From Dehalococcoidia bacterium (GTDB lineage: Bacteria; Chloroflexota; Dehalococcoidia; UBA2979), in assembly GCA_004297315.1 (NCBI GenBank), contig SCTU01000216.1, positions 1 to 21,526 on the forward strand: a stretch of 21,526 nucleotides of DNA. Direction: 5' to 3'. Under the pieces are notes generated by a model. It searched no databases. It was given only the letters and a program-made list of their open reading frames with translations, and was not told where the DNA came from. This document shows positions 7,916-14,821 of this stretch, in pieces. The position numbers were made by a program, and so were the translations under genes. Positions within the stretch are counted from its first letter, which is position 1. Every line of letters begins with the position of its first letter.

Positions 7916-8740
7916 CTACGTCCCCGTGTACCGAGGAGCGCGCCGCTCCGCGAGCGCGGCGCGGGCCTCGGCGGCATCGTTGGTCGCTTTGCGACCGTAG
8001 CCAAGGTGGACGACCTCGTTGCGGAGGGCGTCCTCCAGTCGCAGTTCCATGTTCTGCTGCGTGACGCGTTTCGCAGCGCGGACGGCGACCGGGGGCCAGC
8101 GCATGATCTGGTTCGCCACGGCGAACGCCTCCTCCAGGAGCCGTGCGTGCGGCACGAGGCGGTCCAGGAGGCCGAGGCGGTACGCCTCGTCCGCGTCCAC
8201 CTCGCGGCTGGTGAGGATCAGGTCCATCGCACGGCTGTGGCCGACGATGCGCGGCAGGAACCAGGACATGCCGGAGTCCGGTGAGAGGTTCCGCTCCAGG
8301 AAGACAGTCTTGAACCTCGCATGCTCGGAGCCGACGCGCATGTCGCAGGCAAGCGCGAGGCTCATCCCGGCGCCCGCACACACGCCGTTCATCGCGGCGA
8401 TGACAGGCTTGTCCAGACCGTGGAACGCCAGGGCCTGGTCCCCAACCCAGTGAAACTCGTCCAGCAATTCGCCCTGTGTCGGCGTCGCAGGCGCGGGGCG
8501 CGGCAGAGGCGTGCCATCCGGGCCACGCGGCGTAGCCTGGATGTCGGCCCCCGAGCAAAAGCCTCGGCCCGCCCCGGTGACGACGACGGTCCACACGCTG
8601 TCGTCGCGTCTGATTTCGTCGATGACGGCCAGCGTGTCCTTATGCAGACCCCGGCTCAAGGCGTTCAACCGCTCCGGCCGGTTGAGCGTGATCAGTCCAA
8701 TATGGTCCTGCCGGTCGAAGAGCAAGTTCTCGTAGTCCAC
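7916..8740 (-). CDS. enoyl-CoA hydratase/isomerase family (crotonase) protein, PaaG-like (274 aa)
   Basis: A crotonase-fold acyl-CoA enzyme. LITLNRPERLNALS, VVVTGAGRGFCSGADI (oxyanion-hole loop) and AAMNGVCAGAGMSLALACDMRV are diagnostic. The two glutamates of a true hydratase are missing: the first position is Ser in GAGMSLAL and the second is Phe in FKTVF. Instead the segment RNLSPDSGMSWFLPR closely resembles PaaG (LGLIPDCGGTWLLPR), where the Asp serves in an isomerase reaction. I therefore favour a double-bond or ring isomerase over a hydratase; this is inference from remembered alignments. The start is the GTG at 8740, which has GGAGG five bases before it and gives the typical opening DYENLLFDRQDHIGLITL. 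A GTG at 8764 without that site is the alternative. Gaps are 81 bases to the upstream kinase and 70 to the M23 gene. Confidence 0.9.
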   Translation of the reverse strand: MDYENLLFDRQDHIGLITLNRPERLNALSRGLHKDTLAVIDEIRRDDSVWTVVVTGAGRGFCSGADIQATPRGPDGTPLPRPAPATPTQGELLDEFHWVGDQALAFHGLDKPVIAAMNGVCAGAGMSLALACDMRVGSEHARFKTVFLERNLSPDSGMSWFLPRIVGHSRAMDLILTSREVDADEAYRLGLLDRLVPHARLLEEAFAVANQIMRWPPVAVRAAKRVTQQNMELRLEDALRNEVVHLGYGRKATNDAAEARAALAERRAPRYTGT

Positions 8741-8780
8741 GAGCCCCTCCGGTTGCCATCTCACCCACGGTGTGCTCGGG

Positions 8781-8786
8781 AGCGTA
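8781..8786 (-). promoter_or_regulatory. possible internal -10 box before the crotonase gene
   Basis: TACGCT (minus strand) in the 81-base gap between the kinase stop and the crotonase start fits TANNNT and would give a leader of about 34 bases. It suggests that the crotonase and downstream genes may have their own promoter rather than depend on the MFS promoter. No -35 box is seen. Confidence 0.25.
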
Positions 8787-8821
8787 CAACCGAGGACAAG
8801 GGAGTCCGGGACCGAGCGCGG

Positions 8822-9361
8822 TCAGAGCGACGCGAGCCAGCGGTTGACATGGCGGCGGCTGGTCAGGCGGATGTGCGCGCGGCCGTCGTCCTCGATGGCG
8901 AAGAGCGCGCCGTACTCACGCTTGCGTCGAGGGTAGGTGCGCCACGCCCACACGATCATGGAGTCCCGCGATAAGACGGTGCCCCAACGCTCGACGTTGC
9001 CGTGCCAGAGCCGCTCGCGCGTGATCGCGCGCCAGAGCGTGCGGCGGACGATCGAGGCCATGACCTGCCAGCGCGGGAGGTCGAGCCAGACGAGGGTGTC
9101 GCACCTCGACAGGACCAGCCGGTCCTCCGCCGACGGGCCGAGGTTCCCGTCGAACGTCCAGCCACCGTCACGCGTCGCCGCCTCGAACGCGATGTACTGT
9201 TCATCGCGCGGGACCACCTCCCAGTTGGCGCGCCAGATCAGCGCATCGCAACTTATGTAGCGGAGGCCGAGGCGTCCCGCCAGGGCCCGCGCCACATACG
9301 TCTTGCCGGAGCCGCTGGTCCCCACGACGCAGATGCGGCCGCCGGGCGCCGGGCCTCGCAT
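8822..9361 (-). CDS. P-loop nucleotide kinase-like protein (FlaR/topology-modulation type, 179 aa)
   Basis: A small P-loop ATPase related to adenylate-kinase-like proteins annotated as FlaR or topology modulation protein. Walker A is GTSGSGKT at residues 14-21 (Lys20), followed by LRYISCDALIWRANW, a family pattern in which Asp and Trp follow the first helix. A Walker-B-like strand DTLVWLDLP and an Arg-rich lid region IVRRTLWRAITRERLW follow. It is cytosolic, and the true phosphate acceptor in this family is not established to my knowledge. Translation is probably coupled to the MFS gene: the ATG at 9361 lies 5 bases after the MFS stop, and a GTG at 9370 overlaps that stop as GTGA and would add three residues. 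I list the ATG; neither has a clear ribosome binding site. The much longer frame upstream overlaps MFS coding sequence and is a shadow. Confidence 0.82.
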   Translation of the reverse strand: MRGPAPGGRICVVGTSGSGKTYVARALAGRLGLRYISCDALIWRANWEVVPRDEQYIAFEAATRDGGWTFDGNLGPSAEDRLVLSRCDTLVWLDLPRWQVMASIVRRTLWRAITRERLWHGNVERWGTVLSRDSMIVWAWRTYPRRKREYGALFAIEDDGRAHIRLTSRRHVNRWLASL

Positions 9362-9366
9362 CGCCG

Positions 9367-10593
9367 TCACGCCGCGTGCGGGCGCGGGCGGAGGACCACC
9401 ACCGCGAGAAACGCCGCGACGACGCTGCACGCCACGCCTGCCGCGAGGGCGCCCGCGCCCACCGGCACGAGCGCGCTGTAGATGATGTTGTACGTGGAGG
9501 CGATCAGCATTTGCGAGAAGCCGAGCAGCGCGGAGGCCAGCCCGGCGATCTGCGGGAATGGCACCAGCGCCCCCGCCACCGCCGCCGGGCGGGTCAGGCC
9601 GAGGCCGACCGCCGTCACGAACATCGGGCCCAGGACCGACCAGACGCCCCCGGCCTCGGACGTGGCGACCCAGGCCAGCATCAGCGCGCTCGCCGTCGCG
9701 GAGATCACGGTGCCCAGCAGCACGATCCGGTGCGACGGCAGCCTGACGACGAGACGGCTCGAGAGCGTGGCGCCGGCCATGATCCCGAGCGCGACGAGGC
9801 CGAAAGAGAGGCCGAACCACTGCGCGCTCAGCCCGAACTCCTCCTGCAACACGAACGACGATGACGAGATGAATACCAGTTGCCCCCCGAACATCAAGCC
9901 CATGACGGCGGCGTAGGCGAGGTACGTCCGGCTGGAGAAGATCAGGCGGTAGTCTCGCATGAGGCCCCCGAGGCCACCGCTGCCCGGCGCCCGCGGCGGC
10001 CTCGTCTCCGGGATGCTGGCGCCGTAGGCGAGGGCGAGCAGGAGCCCGATCGCCGTGAGCGTGACGAACACCGAATGCCAGCCAAAGGCGTCATGTAGGA
10101 ACCCCCCGAAGATCGGGGCGACCGCCGGGGCGAGCGGAAGCGCGATAGCCATGTAGGACAGCACGCGCGCCGCCCGCTGCCGCCCGTAAACGTCGAGCAC
10201 GATCGCCTGCGCGACCGCGGGGCCTGCGCCGCCTCCCAGCCCCTGCACCACGCGCCCGGCGATCAGCACCTCGACCGTCCGAGCGGAGAGTGCCAGGAGC
10301 GAACCCGCGACGAACAGGACGAGGCCAGCCAGCAGCGCCGGACGGCGCCCGATACGGTCCGACGCGGGCCCGTAGACCAGTTGCGACCCCGCGAACGCGA
10401 TGATGAACAGCGTCACGGCGAGTTGGAGGGTGGACTCGCCCGCGCCGAACTCCTCGGCCATCGTGGGGAGCGAGGGCAGGAACATGTCGACGGTCAACGG
10501 TGCGATGGCGCTCAGGGCGACGAGCAGCGCGGCTGCGGGGAGCGTCTCGGCGCGGCGGCGGTCACGCGGCGAGAGGACGTCCGGGGACTGCAT
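9367..10593 (-). CDS. Bcr/CflA family drug resistance MFS transporter (408 aa)
   Basis: A 12-helix major facilitator exporting drugs or metabolites against protons across the inner membrane. The N-terminal APLTVDMFLPSLPTMAEEFG motif is typical of Bcr/CflA (DHA1) proteins. MFS motif A is GPASDRIGRRPALLAG at about residues 75-90, and a motif C-like run ALPLAPAVAPIFGGFL follows in helix 5. Hydrophobic segments cover the whole length, and the size is normal for the family. The ATG at 10593 is the only sensible start. It has no Shine-Dalgarno sequence at a normal distance (AGGAGG is 21 bases away) but a TANNNT box at -12 to -7, suggesting a leaderless mRNA. It heads the six-gene minus-strand run and is divergent from a small winged-helix gene, a common layout for a regulated efflux pump. 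Substrate unknown. Confidence 0.92.
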   Translation of the reverse strand: MQSPDVLSPRDRRRAETLPAAALLVALSAIAPLTVDMFLPSLPTMAEEFGAGESTLQLAVTLFIIAFAGSQLVYGPASDRIGRRPALLAGLVLFVAGSLLALSARTVEVLIAGRVVQGLGGGAGPAVAQAIVLDVYGRQRAARVLSYMAIALPLAPAVAPIFGGFLHDAFGWHSVFVTLTAIGLLLALAYGASIPETRPPRAPGSGGLGGLMRDYRLIFSSRTYLAYAAVMGLMFGGQLVFISSSSFVLQEEFGLSAQWFGLSFGLVALGIMAGATLSSRLVVRLPSHRIVLLGTVISATASALMLAWVATSEAGGVWSVLGPMFVTAVGLGLTRPAAVAGALVPFPQIAGLASALLGFSQMLIASTYNIIYSALVPVGAGALAAGVACSVVAAFLAVVVLRPRPHAA

Positions 10594-10599
10594 TTACAT

Positions 10600-10605
10600 A
10601 TGGTA
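10600..10605 (-). promoter_or_regulatory. -10 box for a probably leaderless transcript of the MFS gene
   Basis: On the minus strand this is TACCAT, occupying -12 to -7 from the ATG at 10593, the same spacing as at the PAS gene. With no properly spaced ribosome binding site, transcription starting on the A of the ATG is the simplest reading. Confidence 0.5.
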
Positions 10606-10622
10606 AGACGGCGGCCTCCTGG

Positions 10623-10670
10623 AATCGGGCAACCGATTTCGCAATCCGCTCGAATCGAAGCGAGAATCAG
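10623..10670. promoter_or_regulatory. candidate operator array of AATC/GATT half-sites
   Basis: A perfect 6-4-6 inverted repeat, AATCGG-GCAA-CCGATT, lies at 10623-10638, just upstream of the MFS -10 box and across its expected -35 region. Further AATC half-sites follow at 10643 (AATCCG), 10653 (AATCGA) and 10665 (AATCAG). The steps between half-site starts are about 10 to 12 bases, roughly one helical turn. This is what a cooperative repressor or activator site could look like. The regulator is not known; the neighbouring winged-helix protein is one guess. The repeats are seen, the role is inferred. Confidence 0.4.
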
Positions 10671-10704
10671 GGAGACGGGGTAGGCATGTTGCAGCAAGAG
10701 GGGA

Positions 10705-10710
10705 TATCTT
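10705..10710 (+). promoter_or_regulatory. possible -10 box for the winged-helix gene
   Basis: TATCTT in an A/T-richer stretch fits TANNNT and would give a leader of about 72 bases before the ATG at 10789. Inside that leader AACGCT (10742-10747) and AGCGTT (10759-10764) form a 6-base inverted repeat. No -35 box is convincing. Confidence 0.25.
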
Positions 10711-10788
10711 AGTTACGTTCCGTGAGGACGAAGCGGCGACGAACGCTTGCGACTTTCCAGCGTTAGAGAAAATGCGAGGCGACACTCT

Positions 10789-11235
10789 ATGCCAGACAGC
10801 ATCCGTACCGCCCGTTCGGCCCTCACCTCCGAACGCGCCGCCATCGAGCGGCGTATTACCGACCTCCGCGCCCGCGTCGGGGAGATCGATGAGGTGCTGC
10901 AGTCCCTGACGCACCTCGAGACCCGCCTGCCCACGGGGCCGGAGCCTGCGCTGAAGAACGCGCGCGCTCAGGCCGACGGCGGCGAGGGCCGCCTGCCGCG
11001 GGGCGCCCTCCGCACCGCCATCATCGAGACCCTGCGCTCGCACGCCGGTGGGCTACACATCAGCCGCATCCTGGAGGTGCTGGCACGCTCCGGCCGCGCC
11101 CCGCGCTCGACGAATCCGCGCGGCAGCGTACAGACCACCTTGTACGCCATGCGCCGCGAGGGGCTGGTCGAGAACAAGGGGAAGAACTCATGGGTCTTGC
11201 TGCAGCGGACCCGGGCCTCGCGTAAGAGGAAGTAA
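10789..11235 (+). CDS. small coiled-coil plus winged-helix (HARE-HTH-like) protein (148 aa)
   Basis: Residues of about 8-45 (SALTSERAAIERRITDLRAR and onward) form a charged amphipathic helix likely to be a coiled coil. After a linker rich in Ala, Gly and Pro, residues of about 68-140 look like a winged helix: LRTAIIETLRSHAGGLHISRILEVLARSG, then a Ser/Arg/Pro-rich loop, TTLYAMRREGLVENKGKNSWVLL. That layout resembles the HARE-HTH domain of RNA polymerase delta and of some restriction or DNA-repair proteins, which bind DNA or its partners. The C-terminus is strongly basic (RTRASRKRK), which fits nucleic-acid binding. The ATG at 10789 has GAGG nine bases upstream; an in-frame TTG at 10747 is less likely. 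A strong terminator follows, so this is a single-gene transcript. It may regulate itself or the divergent MFS gene, but nothing proves this. Confidence 0.75.
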   Translation: MPDSIRTARSALTSERAAIERRITDLRARVGEIDEVLQSLTHLETRLPTGPEPALKNARAQADGGEGRLPRGALRTAIIETLRSHAGGLHISRILEVLARSGRAPRSTNPRGSVQTTLYAMRREGLVENKGKNSWVLLQRTRASRKRK

Positions 11236-11260
11236 CAATTTCGTTGCACCGGTAACGATG

Positions 11261-11285
11261 GGGCCGCCTTTCAGGCGGCCCTTTC
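11261..11285 (+). terminator. intrinsic terminator after the winged-helix gene
   Basis: GGGCCGCC, loop TTTCA, GGCGGCCC, then CTTTC-like pyrimidines: an 8-base-pair, all G-C stem with a short T run. It lies 25 bases after the stop codon. It isolates the winged-helix gene from the CoA-transferase gene downstream. Confidence 0.75.
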
Positions 11286-11361
11286 ACTTGCACCCTCGCT
11301 TCCGGCGCTGCGGCCGGACCCCGCTCGTGAGGCGCCGCACATGCCGGCGAGGCCCAGCGTG

Positions 11362-11367
11362 TAGGCT
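11362..11367 (+). promoter_or_regulatory. possible -10 box for the CaiB/BaiF gene
   Basis: TAGGCT fits TANNNT, lies after the preceding terminator and would give a leader of about 33 bases before the ATG at 11407. Weak, with no recognisable -35 box. Confidence 0.25.
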
Positions 11368-11406
11368 CGGCCGCCCACGCGCTGCGGCGCGAGGAAGGTG
11401 CCGGCT

Positions 11407-12690
11407 ATGGCGGACGGGGCGCTGTCCGGGGTGCGGGTGCTGGAGTTCTCGCAGATCGTCGCCGCCCCGGTGTGCGGCGTGAATCTCTCTGATTTCGGCG
11501 CAGATGTCGTGAAGGTGGAGCCGCTCGGCGGCGAGCAGACACGGCGCACAGCGGCCGTGGTGCCAAACGAGGGCAAGGGGTTCCAGGCGCTCAACCGAGG
11601 CAAGCGCTCGCTCGTGGTCGACCTCCATGACCCGCGCGGGCAGGCCCTGATCCAGCGCCTCATCCCGCAGACCGATGTCATCCTCATCAACTACCGCTTC
11701 GGCGTCGCAGAGCGGCTCGGGCTGGGTTATGAGGCCTTGCGTGCGGTCCGGCCCGACCTGATCTACTGGCAGAACACGGGGTTCGGCGAGCAGGGGGTCG
11801 AGGCGCGCCGCGCTGGCTCGGATATCGTGGCGCAGGCGTATTCCGGGCTGATGGTGACGGACGCGAAAGTCGACGAGGACGGCGCACCCGACCTGATTTC
11901 GATCCCGATCGCGGACATCGTCTCCGGGTTCGCCGCGGCGATGGGCGTCGGGATGGCCCTGTACCACCGCGAGCGGACGGGCGAGGGCCAGTACCTGAGC
12001 ACCTCCCTCCTGCGCTCGGCGCTCTTCATCCAGGCGGGCGCCGTCATGCGCGAACCTGTGAGCGACTCGGTCCTCCGCGACCCGCTGCTGGAGGCGGCGG
12101 AGGCCGCCCTCGCCTGCGGCCAGCCCTACGACGAGATGCTGGAGGCACGCAAGAGCCGGCAGACGGCTCGCGCTGCCTTCCGGCTCTACTACGGCGGCTA
12201 CCGCGCGCGCGACGGCGCCGTCGTCCTCGGAGCGCTCACGAAGGCGAACCGGGACGGCATGCGGCAGGTCCTCGGCTTCCCCGAAGAGGACAGCGACAAC
12301 CCCGCTTACGACACGATGGCGCCTGAGAATGTCGCGCGCGCCATCGAATGGAAGCGCCGGTTCCGCGTCCGGTTCCTCGAACGCTCGGTTGACGAGTGGG
12401 TGCGCGACTTTGACGCGGCCGGCGTGCCGGTCTCGCCCGTGCGGATGCCCGAAGTGATGGCCGACGACGCTCAGGTGGCAGCGGAGCGGATCATGTGGGA
12501 CATGGAGCACGCCGCCACCGGCCCGCAGCGCGTCGTGGGCCCCGCGGTACTGATGTCGAAGACGCCGACCGCCGTGCAGCGCGCCGCCCCCGCCCTCGGC
12601 GAGCACTCGGCCGAGATTCTCGTGGAGGCGGGGTTCGCCGCCGCTGAGGTGGCCGCGCTCTGCGAGGCCGGTGTCATCCTCCAGCGGTAG
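11407..12690 (+). CDS. CaiB/BaiF family (family III) CoA-transferase (427 aa)
   Basis: A family III CoA-transferase, which moves CoA between acyl-CoA and a free acid via an aspartyl-CoA intermediate, or a racemase relative such as AMACR. The N-terminus LSGVRVLEFSQIVAAPVCGVNLSDFGADVVKVEPLGGEQTR is the family hallmark. LNRGKRSLVVDLHDPRGQALIQRLIPQTDVILINYR and YEALRAVRPDLIYWQNTGFGEQG follow. Asp139 in GSDIVAQAYSGLM matches the catalytic Asp position of the family. The C-terminal region EWVRDFDAAGVPVSPVRMPEV is also typical. I prefer the ATG at 11407, eight bases after GGAAGG, to the in-frame GTG at 11398. It is cytosolic and normally dimeric as interlocked rings. It converges on a tandem SDR pair. 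Such enzymes activate acids for beta-oxidation-like breakdown; the substrate is unknown. Confidence 0.93.
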   Translation: MADGALSGVRVLEFSQIVAAPVCGVNLSDFGADVVKVEPLGGEQTRRTAAVVPNEGKGFQALNRGKRSLVVDLHDPRGQALIQRLIPQTDVILINYRFGVAERLGLGYEALRAVRPDLIYWQNTGFGEQGVEARRAGSDIVAQAYSGLMVTDAKVDEDGAPDLISIPIADIVSGFAAAMGVGMALYHRERTGEGQYLSTSLLRSALFIQAGAVMREPVSDSVLRDPLLEAAEAALACGQPYDEMLEARKSRQTARAAFRLYYGGYRARDGAVVLGALTKANRDGMRQVLGFPEEDSDNPAYDTMAPENVARAIEWKRRFRVRFLERSVDEWVRDFDAAGVPVSPVRMPEVMADDAQVAAERIMWDMEHAATGPQRVVGPAVLMSKTPTAVQRAAPALGEHSAEILVEAGFAAAEVAALCEAGVILQR

Positions 12691-12725
12691 GCCTGAAGCG
12701 GAGCCTGCGGCAGTCCCGTCACGAG

Positions 12726-12751
12726 GACGGCCGCCCTTTCGGGCGGCCGTC
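12726..12751. terminator. bidirectional terminator-like hairpin between convergent genes
   Basis: GACGGCCGCCC, loop TTTC, GGGCGGCCGTC: a perfect 11-base-pair stem. It lies 35 bases after the CaiB/BaiF stop and 33 bases beyond the stop of the convergent SDR. There is no long T run on either side, so termination efficiency is uncertain, but position and stability fit. Confidence 0.65.
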
Positions 12752-12784
12752 TCGCTGCATCGCTCAGAGGCAACGCGCGGAGGG

Positions 12785-13744
12785 CTAGGCGCCTTCCTTC
12801 GGCTGCATCTTGGGCGCCACGTTCGGGATGCCCGCCAGCAACTGCTCCGGGACCGCCTTCGCGAGCTCGGCCACCGTCCAGTAGCGCGGCTGGTGGATGC
12901 TGCGGACCACGTGCCGCTGGCTGTAGCGCGAAGCCTGCCAGCCGGAGGTGCCGATGACCTGGCCGTTCACCACGCCGCCGGCCTCGGTGCAGAGCCACGT
13001 GACCGTCGGGGCGTTGTTCTCCGGGTCGCGGGGCGTCGGGCCTTCCGCCGGCGGTGGCGGCGTGTTCGCCGCCACTGCCCCACCGGCGCGGAGGATGCCC
13101 GCCGCCGCACGGATCTGGTTCGCCGCGGCCGGGATCGACTGCGTCATGCGTGTGTTGCCACCCGGGTAGATCGCGTTCACCGTGATCCCGAAGGGCCCCA
13201 GTTCGCGCGAGAGCGCCCGCGCGAAGCCGACGTCGCCTTCCTTCGCCGCGGAGTAGTTCGACTGGCCCGTGGAGCCGAGGCCGGACCCCGAGGAGAAGAT
13301 CAGGATGCGCCCGTAGCGCTGCTTGATCATCGGCTCCACGGCGTTGCGCACGCAGTTGTACGCGCCGCGGAGGTGGACCGCCAGGACGGCGTCCCACTCC
13401 TCCTCCGCCATGTTGAAGATCATGCGGTCACGCAGGATGCCGGCCACGTGGCACATGATGTCCAGCCGGCCGAATTCCTTCAGCGTGGTCTTCACCAGGT
13501 CCTGCACGTCGGCGAACTTCGAGACGTCGCCGTAGTGCGCGATGGCGGTGCCGCCCATCGCGCGGATCTCCTTGACCACGCTGTCCGCGGGGCCGGCGTC
13601 GTTGCCGGAACCGTCGAGGTTGCCGCCGAAGTCAGCGACGACGACCTTCGCGCCTTCCTCGGCCATCTGCAGCGCCACGCCGCGGCCGATGCCGCGCCCG
13701 GAGCCGGTGAGGACTGCCACGCGGCCTTCAAGTCGGTTACCCAT
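12785..13744 (-). CDS. SDR oxidoreductase, 17-beta-HSD4/MFE type, catalytically complete (319 aa)
   Basis: A short-chain dehydrogenase/reductase using NAD(P), probably acting on 3-hydroxyacyl-CoA or a similar alcohol. It has the cofactor motif TGSGRGIG, the long beta-2 insert VVVADFGGNLDGSGNDAGPADSVVKEI seen in multifunctional-enzyme (17-beta-HSD type 4) dehydrogenases, YGDVSK, the NAG equivalent HVAGI, and the triad Ser in IFSSGSG, Tyr164 and Lys168 in NYSAAKEG. These residue numbers match 17-beta-HSD4. After the core, residues of about 225-319 form a tail with a Pro-rich loop (NTPPPPAEGPTP) and a short helical C-terminus. AGGAG lies seven bases before the ATG. The gene follows its paralogue by 21 bases, so both are surely one transcript. 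The two products may form a hetero-oligomer. Confidence 0.92.
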   Translation of the reverse strand: MGNRLEGRVAVLTGSGRGIGRGVALQMAEEGAKVVVADFGGNLDGSGNDAGPADSVVKEIRAMGGTAIAHYGDVSKFADVQDLVKTTLKEFGRLDIMCHVAGILRDRMIFNMAEEEWDAVLAVHLRGAYNCVRNAVEPMIKQRYGRILIFSSGSGLGSTGQSNYSAAKEGDVGFARALSRELGPFGITVNAIYPGGNTRMTQSIPAAANQIRAAAGILRAGGAVAANTPPPPAEGPTPRDPENNAPTVTWLCTEAGGVVNGQVIGTSGWQASRYSQRHVVRSIHQPRYWTVAELAKAVPEQLLAGIPNVAPKMQPKEGA

Positions 13745-13765
13745 TTAAGTGCTCCTCGTCTCGCG

Positions 13766-14701
13766 CTATCGCAGCGGGCTGTTGGCGCCGTTGGCGACCG
13801 TGCGTGGCATCTGCTCGTCCATCTCGTCCATCGTGAAACGACGGTTGTACGAGAGGATCTGTCGCTCGATCTGCGGGTAGGAGTAGAGGTAGACCTCGCC
13901 TCCGCGGACGCCGAACAGGTTGCCGTTCACGTCCCCCGACTGCTCGGAAAGCAGATAGCACGCCAGCGGGGCCACGCTTTCCGGGTCGTCCGGGTGGCCG
14001 TCACCCTCCCACTTCTGCAGCGGCATCGGCGGTGCCAGGCCGGCCATTTCCTCCGCCGAGACGACGCCTGCCGGGGGACGCAACTCCTCCGACGCACCGC
14101 CGAACATGCGCGTCCGCGCCAGCGGCGAGATCGCGTTGCAGGTGACGCCGTAGCGGCCGACGTCGCGTGCGACGGTGCGGGAGAGCCCGATCTGGCCCTC
14201 GCTCGCCGCGGCGTAGTTGGACGCGCCCACCGAACCGAGGCCGGCGTCCGAGGCGAACATCACGATCCGGCCGTAGCGGTTCTGGCGCATCGCGATCGAA
14301 GCCAGCTTGATCACGTTGAACGCTGCCTTGGCGTTGCCGGTGACGACGGACTCGAAGTCCTCCTCCGTCATGCGCCAGATCGGCGTGTCGCGCCGGATGC
14401 CCGCGGCACAGACCAGGCCGTCGATCTTGCCAAAGCCGTCGAGCGCCGCGCGGATCGCGGCCTCTGCCCCGGTCATGGTGGCGACGTCTGCCGCGACGGC
14501 AACCGCTTTCCCACCACGAGCCTTGATTTCATTCGCGACGGCCTCAGCGACGCCGGGGTTGCCCCCGCTGCCGTCGAGTTCGACGCCGTTGTCCGCGGCG
14601 ATGACCGTCGCGCCCTCTGCCGCCGCGGCCAGCGCCGTCGCGCGGCCAATGCCACGCCCGGCCCCGGTGATGACGACGACGGCTCCATCGAGAGCGCCCA
14701 T
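13766..14701 (-). CDS. SDR-family protein lacking the catalytic lysine (311 aa)
   Basis: A close structural paralogue of the downstream SDR, with TGAGRGIG, the MFE-type insert VIAADNGVELDGSGGNPGVAEAVANEI, the AADVA segment, CAAGI in the NAG position, and the same type of extended C-terminus (VRGGEVYLYSYPQIERQILS). The active-site Tyr163 is present (SNYAAASEG) but the YxxxK lysine is Ser167; the codon read on the minus strand is AGC. The Ser in FASDAG remains. The nucleotide-binding motif is intact, so it may bind NAD(P) without normal dehydrogenase chemistry, or act as a partner subunit. I chose the ATG at 14701, seven bases after AAGGGGG, over an ATG at 14707 that sits directly on the ribosome binding site. 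The frame runs open much further upstream, but that part is antisense to the SRPBCC and OYE genes. It is the first gene of the two-gene unit. Confidence 0.9.
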   Translation of the reverse strand: MGALDGAVVVITGAGRGIGRATALAAAAEGATVIAADNGVELDGSGGNPGVAEAVANEIKARGGKAVAVAADVATMTGAEAAIRAALDGFGKIDGLVCAAGIRRDTPIWRMTEEDFESVVTGNAKAAFNVIKLASIAMRQNRYGRIVMFASDAGLGSVGASNYAAASEGQIGLSRTVARDVGRYGVTCNAISPLARTRMFGGASEELRPPAGVVSAEEMAGLAPPMPLQKWEGDGHPDDPESVAPLACYLLSEQSGDVNGNLFGVRGGEVYLYSYPQIERQILSYNRRFTMDEMDEQMPRTVANGANSPLR

Positions 14702-14741
14702 CCGCATACCCCCTTCACGTGATTCGGGATTCCAACGCGGG

Positions 14742-14747
14742 ATGCTA
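14742..14747 (-). promoter_or_regulatory. possible -10 box for the SDR pair
   Basis: TAGCAT on the minus strand fits TANNNT and predicts a leader of about 34 bases before the ATG at 14701. No -35 box is convincing. Confidence 0.3.
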
Positions 14748-14821
14748 CACCCAGCGTTCAAGCCACCCGGAGTCCCGGCCAGGCGGCCCGGCCGAGGCGT
14801 TCCGAACAGCGAGCGGCATCG

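Noticed and set aside
10594..10599. Minimal start-stop ORF (ATG TAA) just before the MFS ATG
   Set aside because: If transcription starts at 10593, as the -10 box suggests, these bases are not in the mRNA; there is no ribosome binding site at a suitable distance.
12671..14722. Very long plus-strand open frame (683 codons)
   Set aside because: It is antisense to the two SDR genes, is made of Arg/His/Asp/Val-rich low-quality sequence, and matches no fold. High-GC codon bias keeps the opposite frame open.
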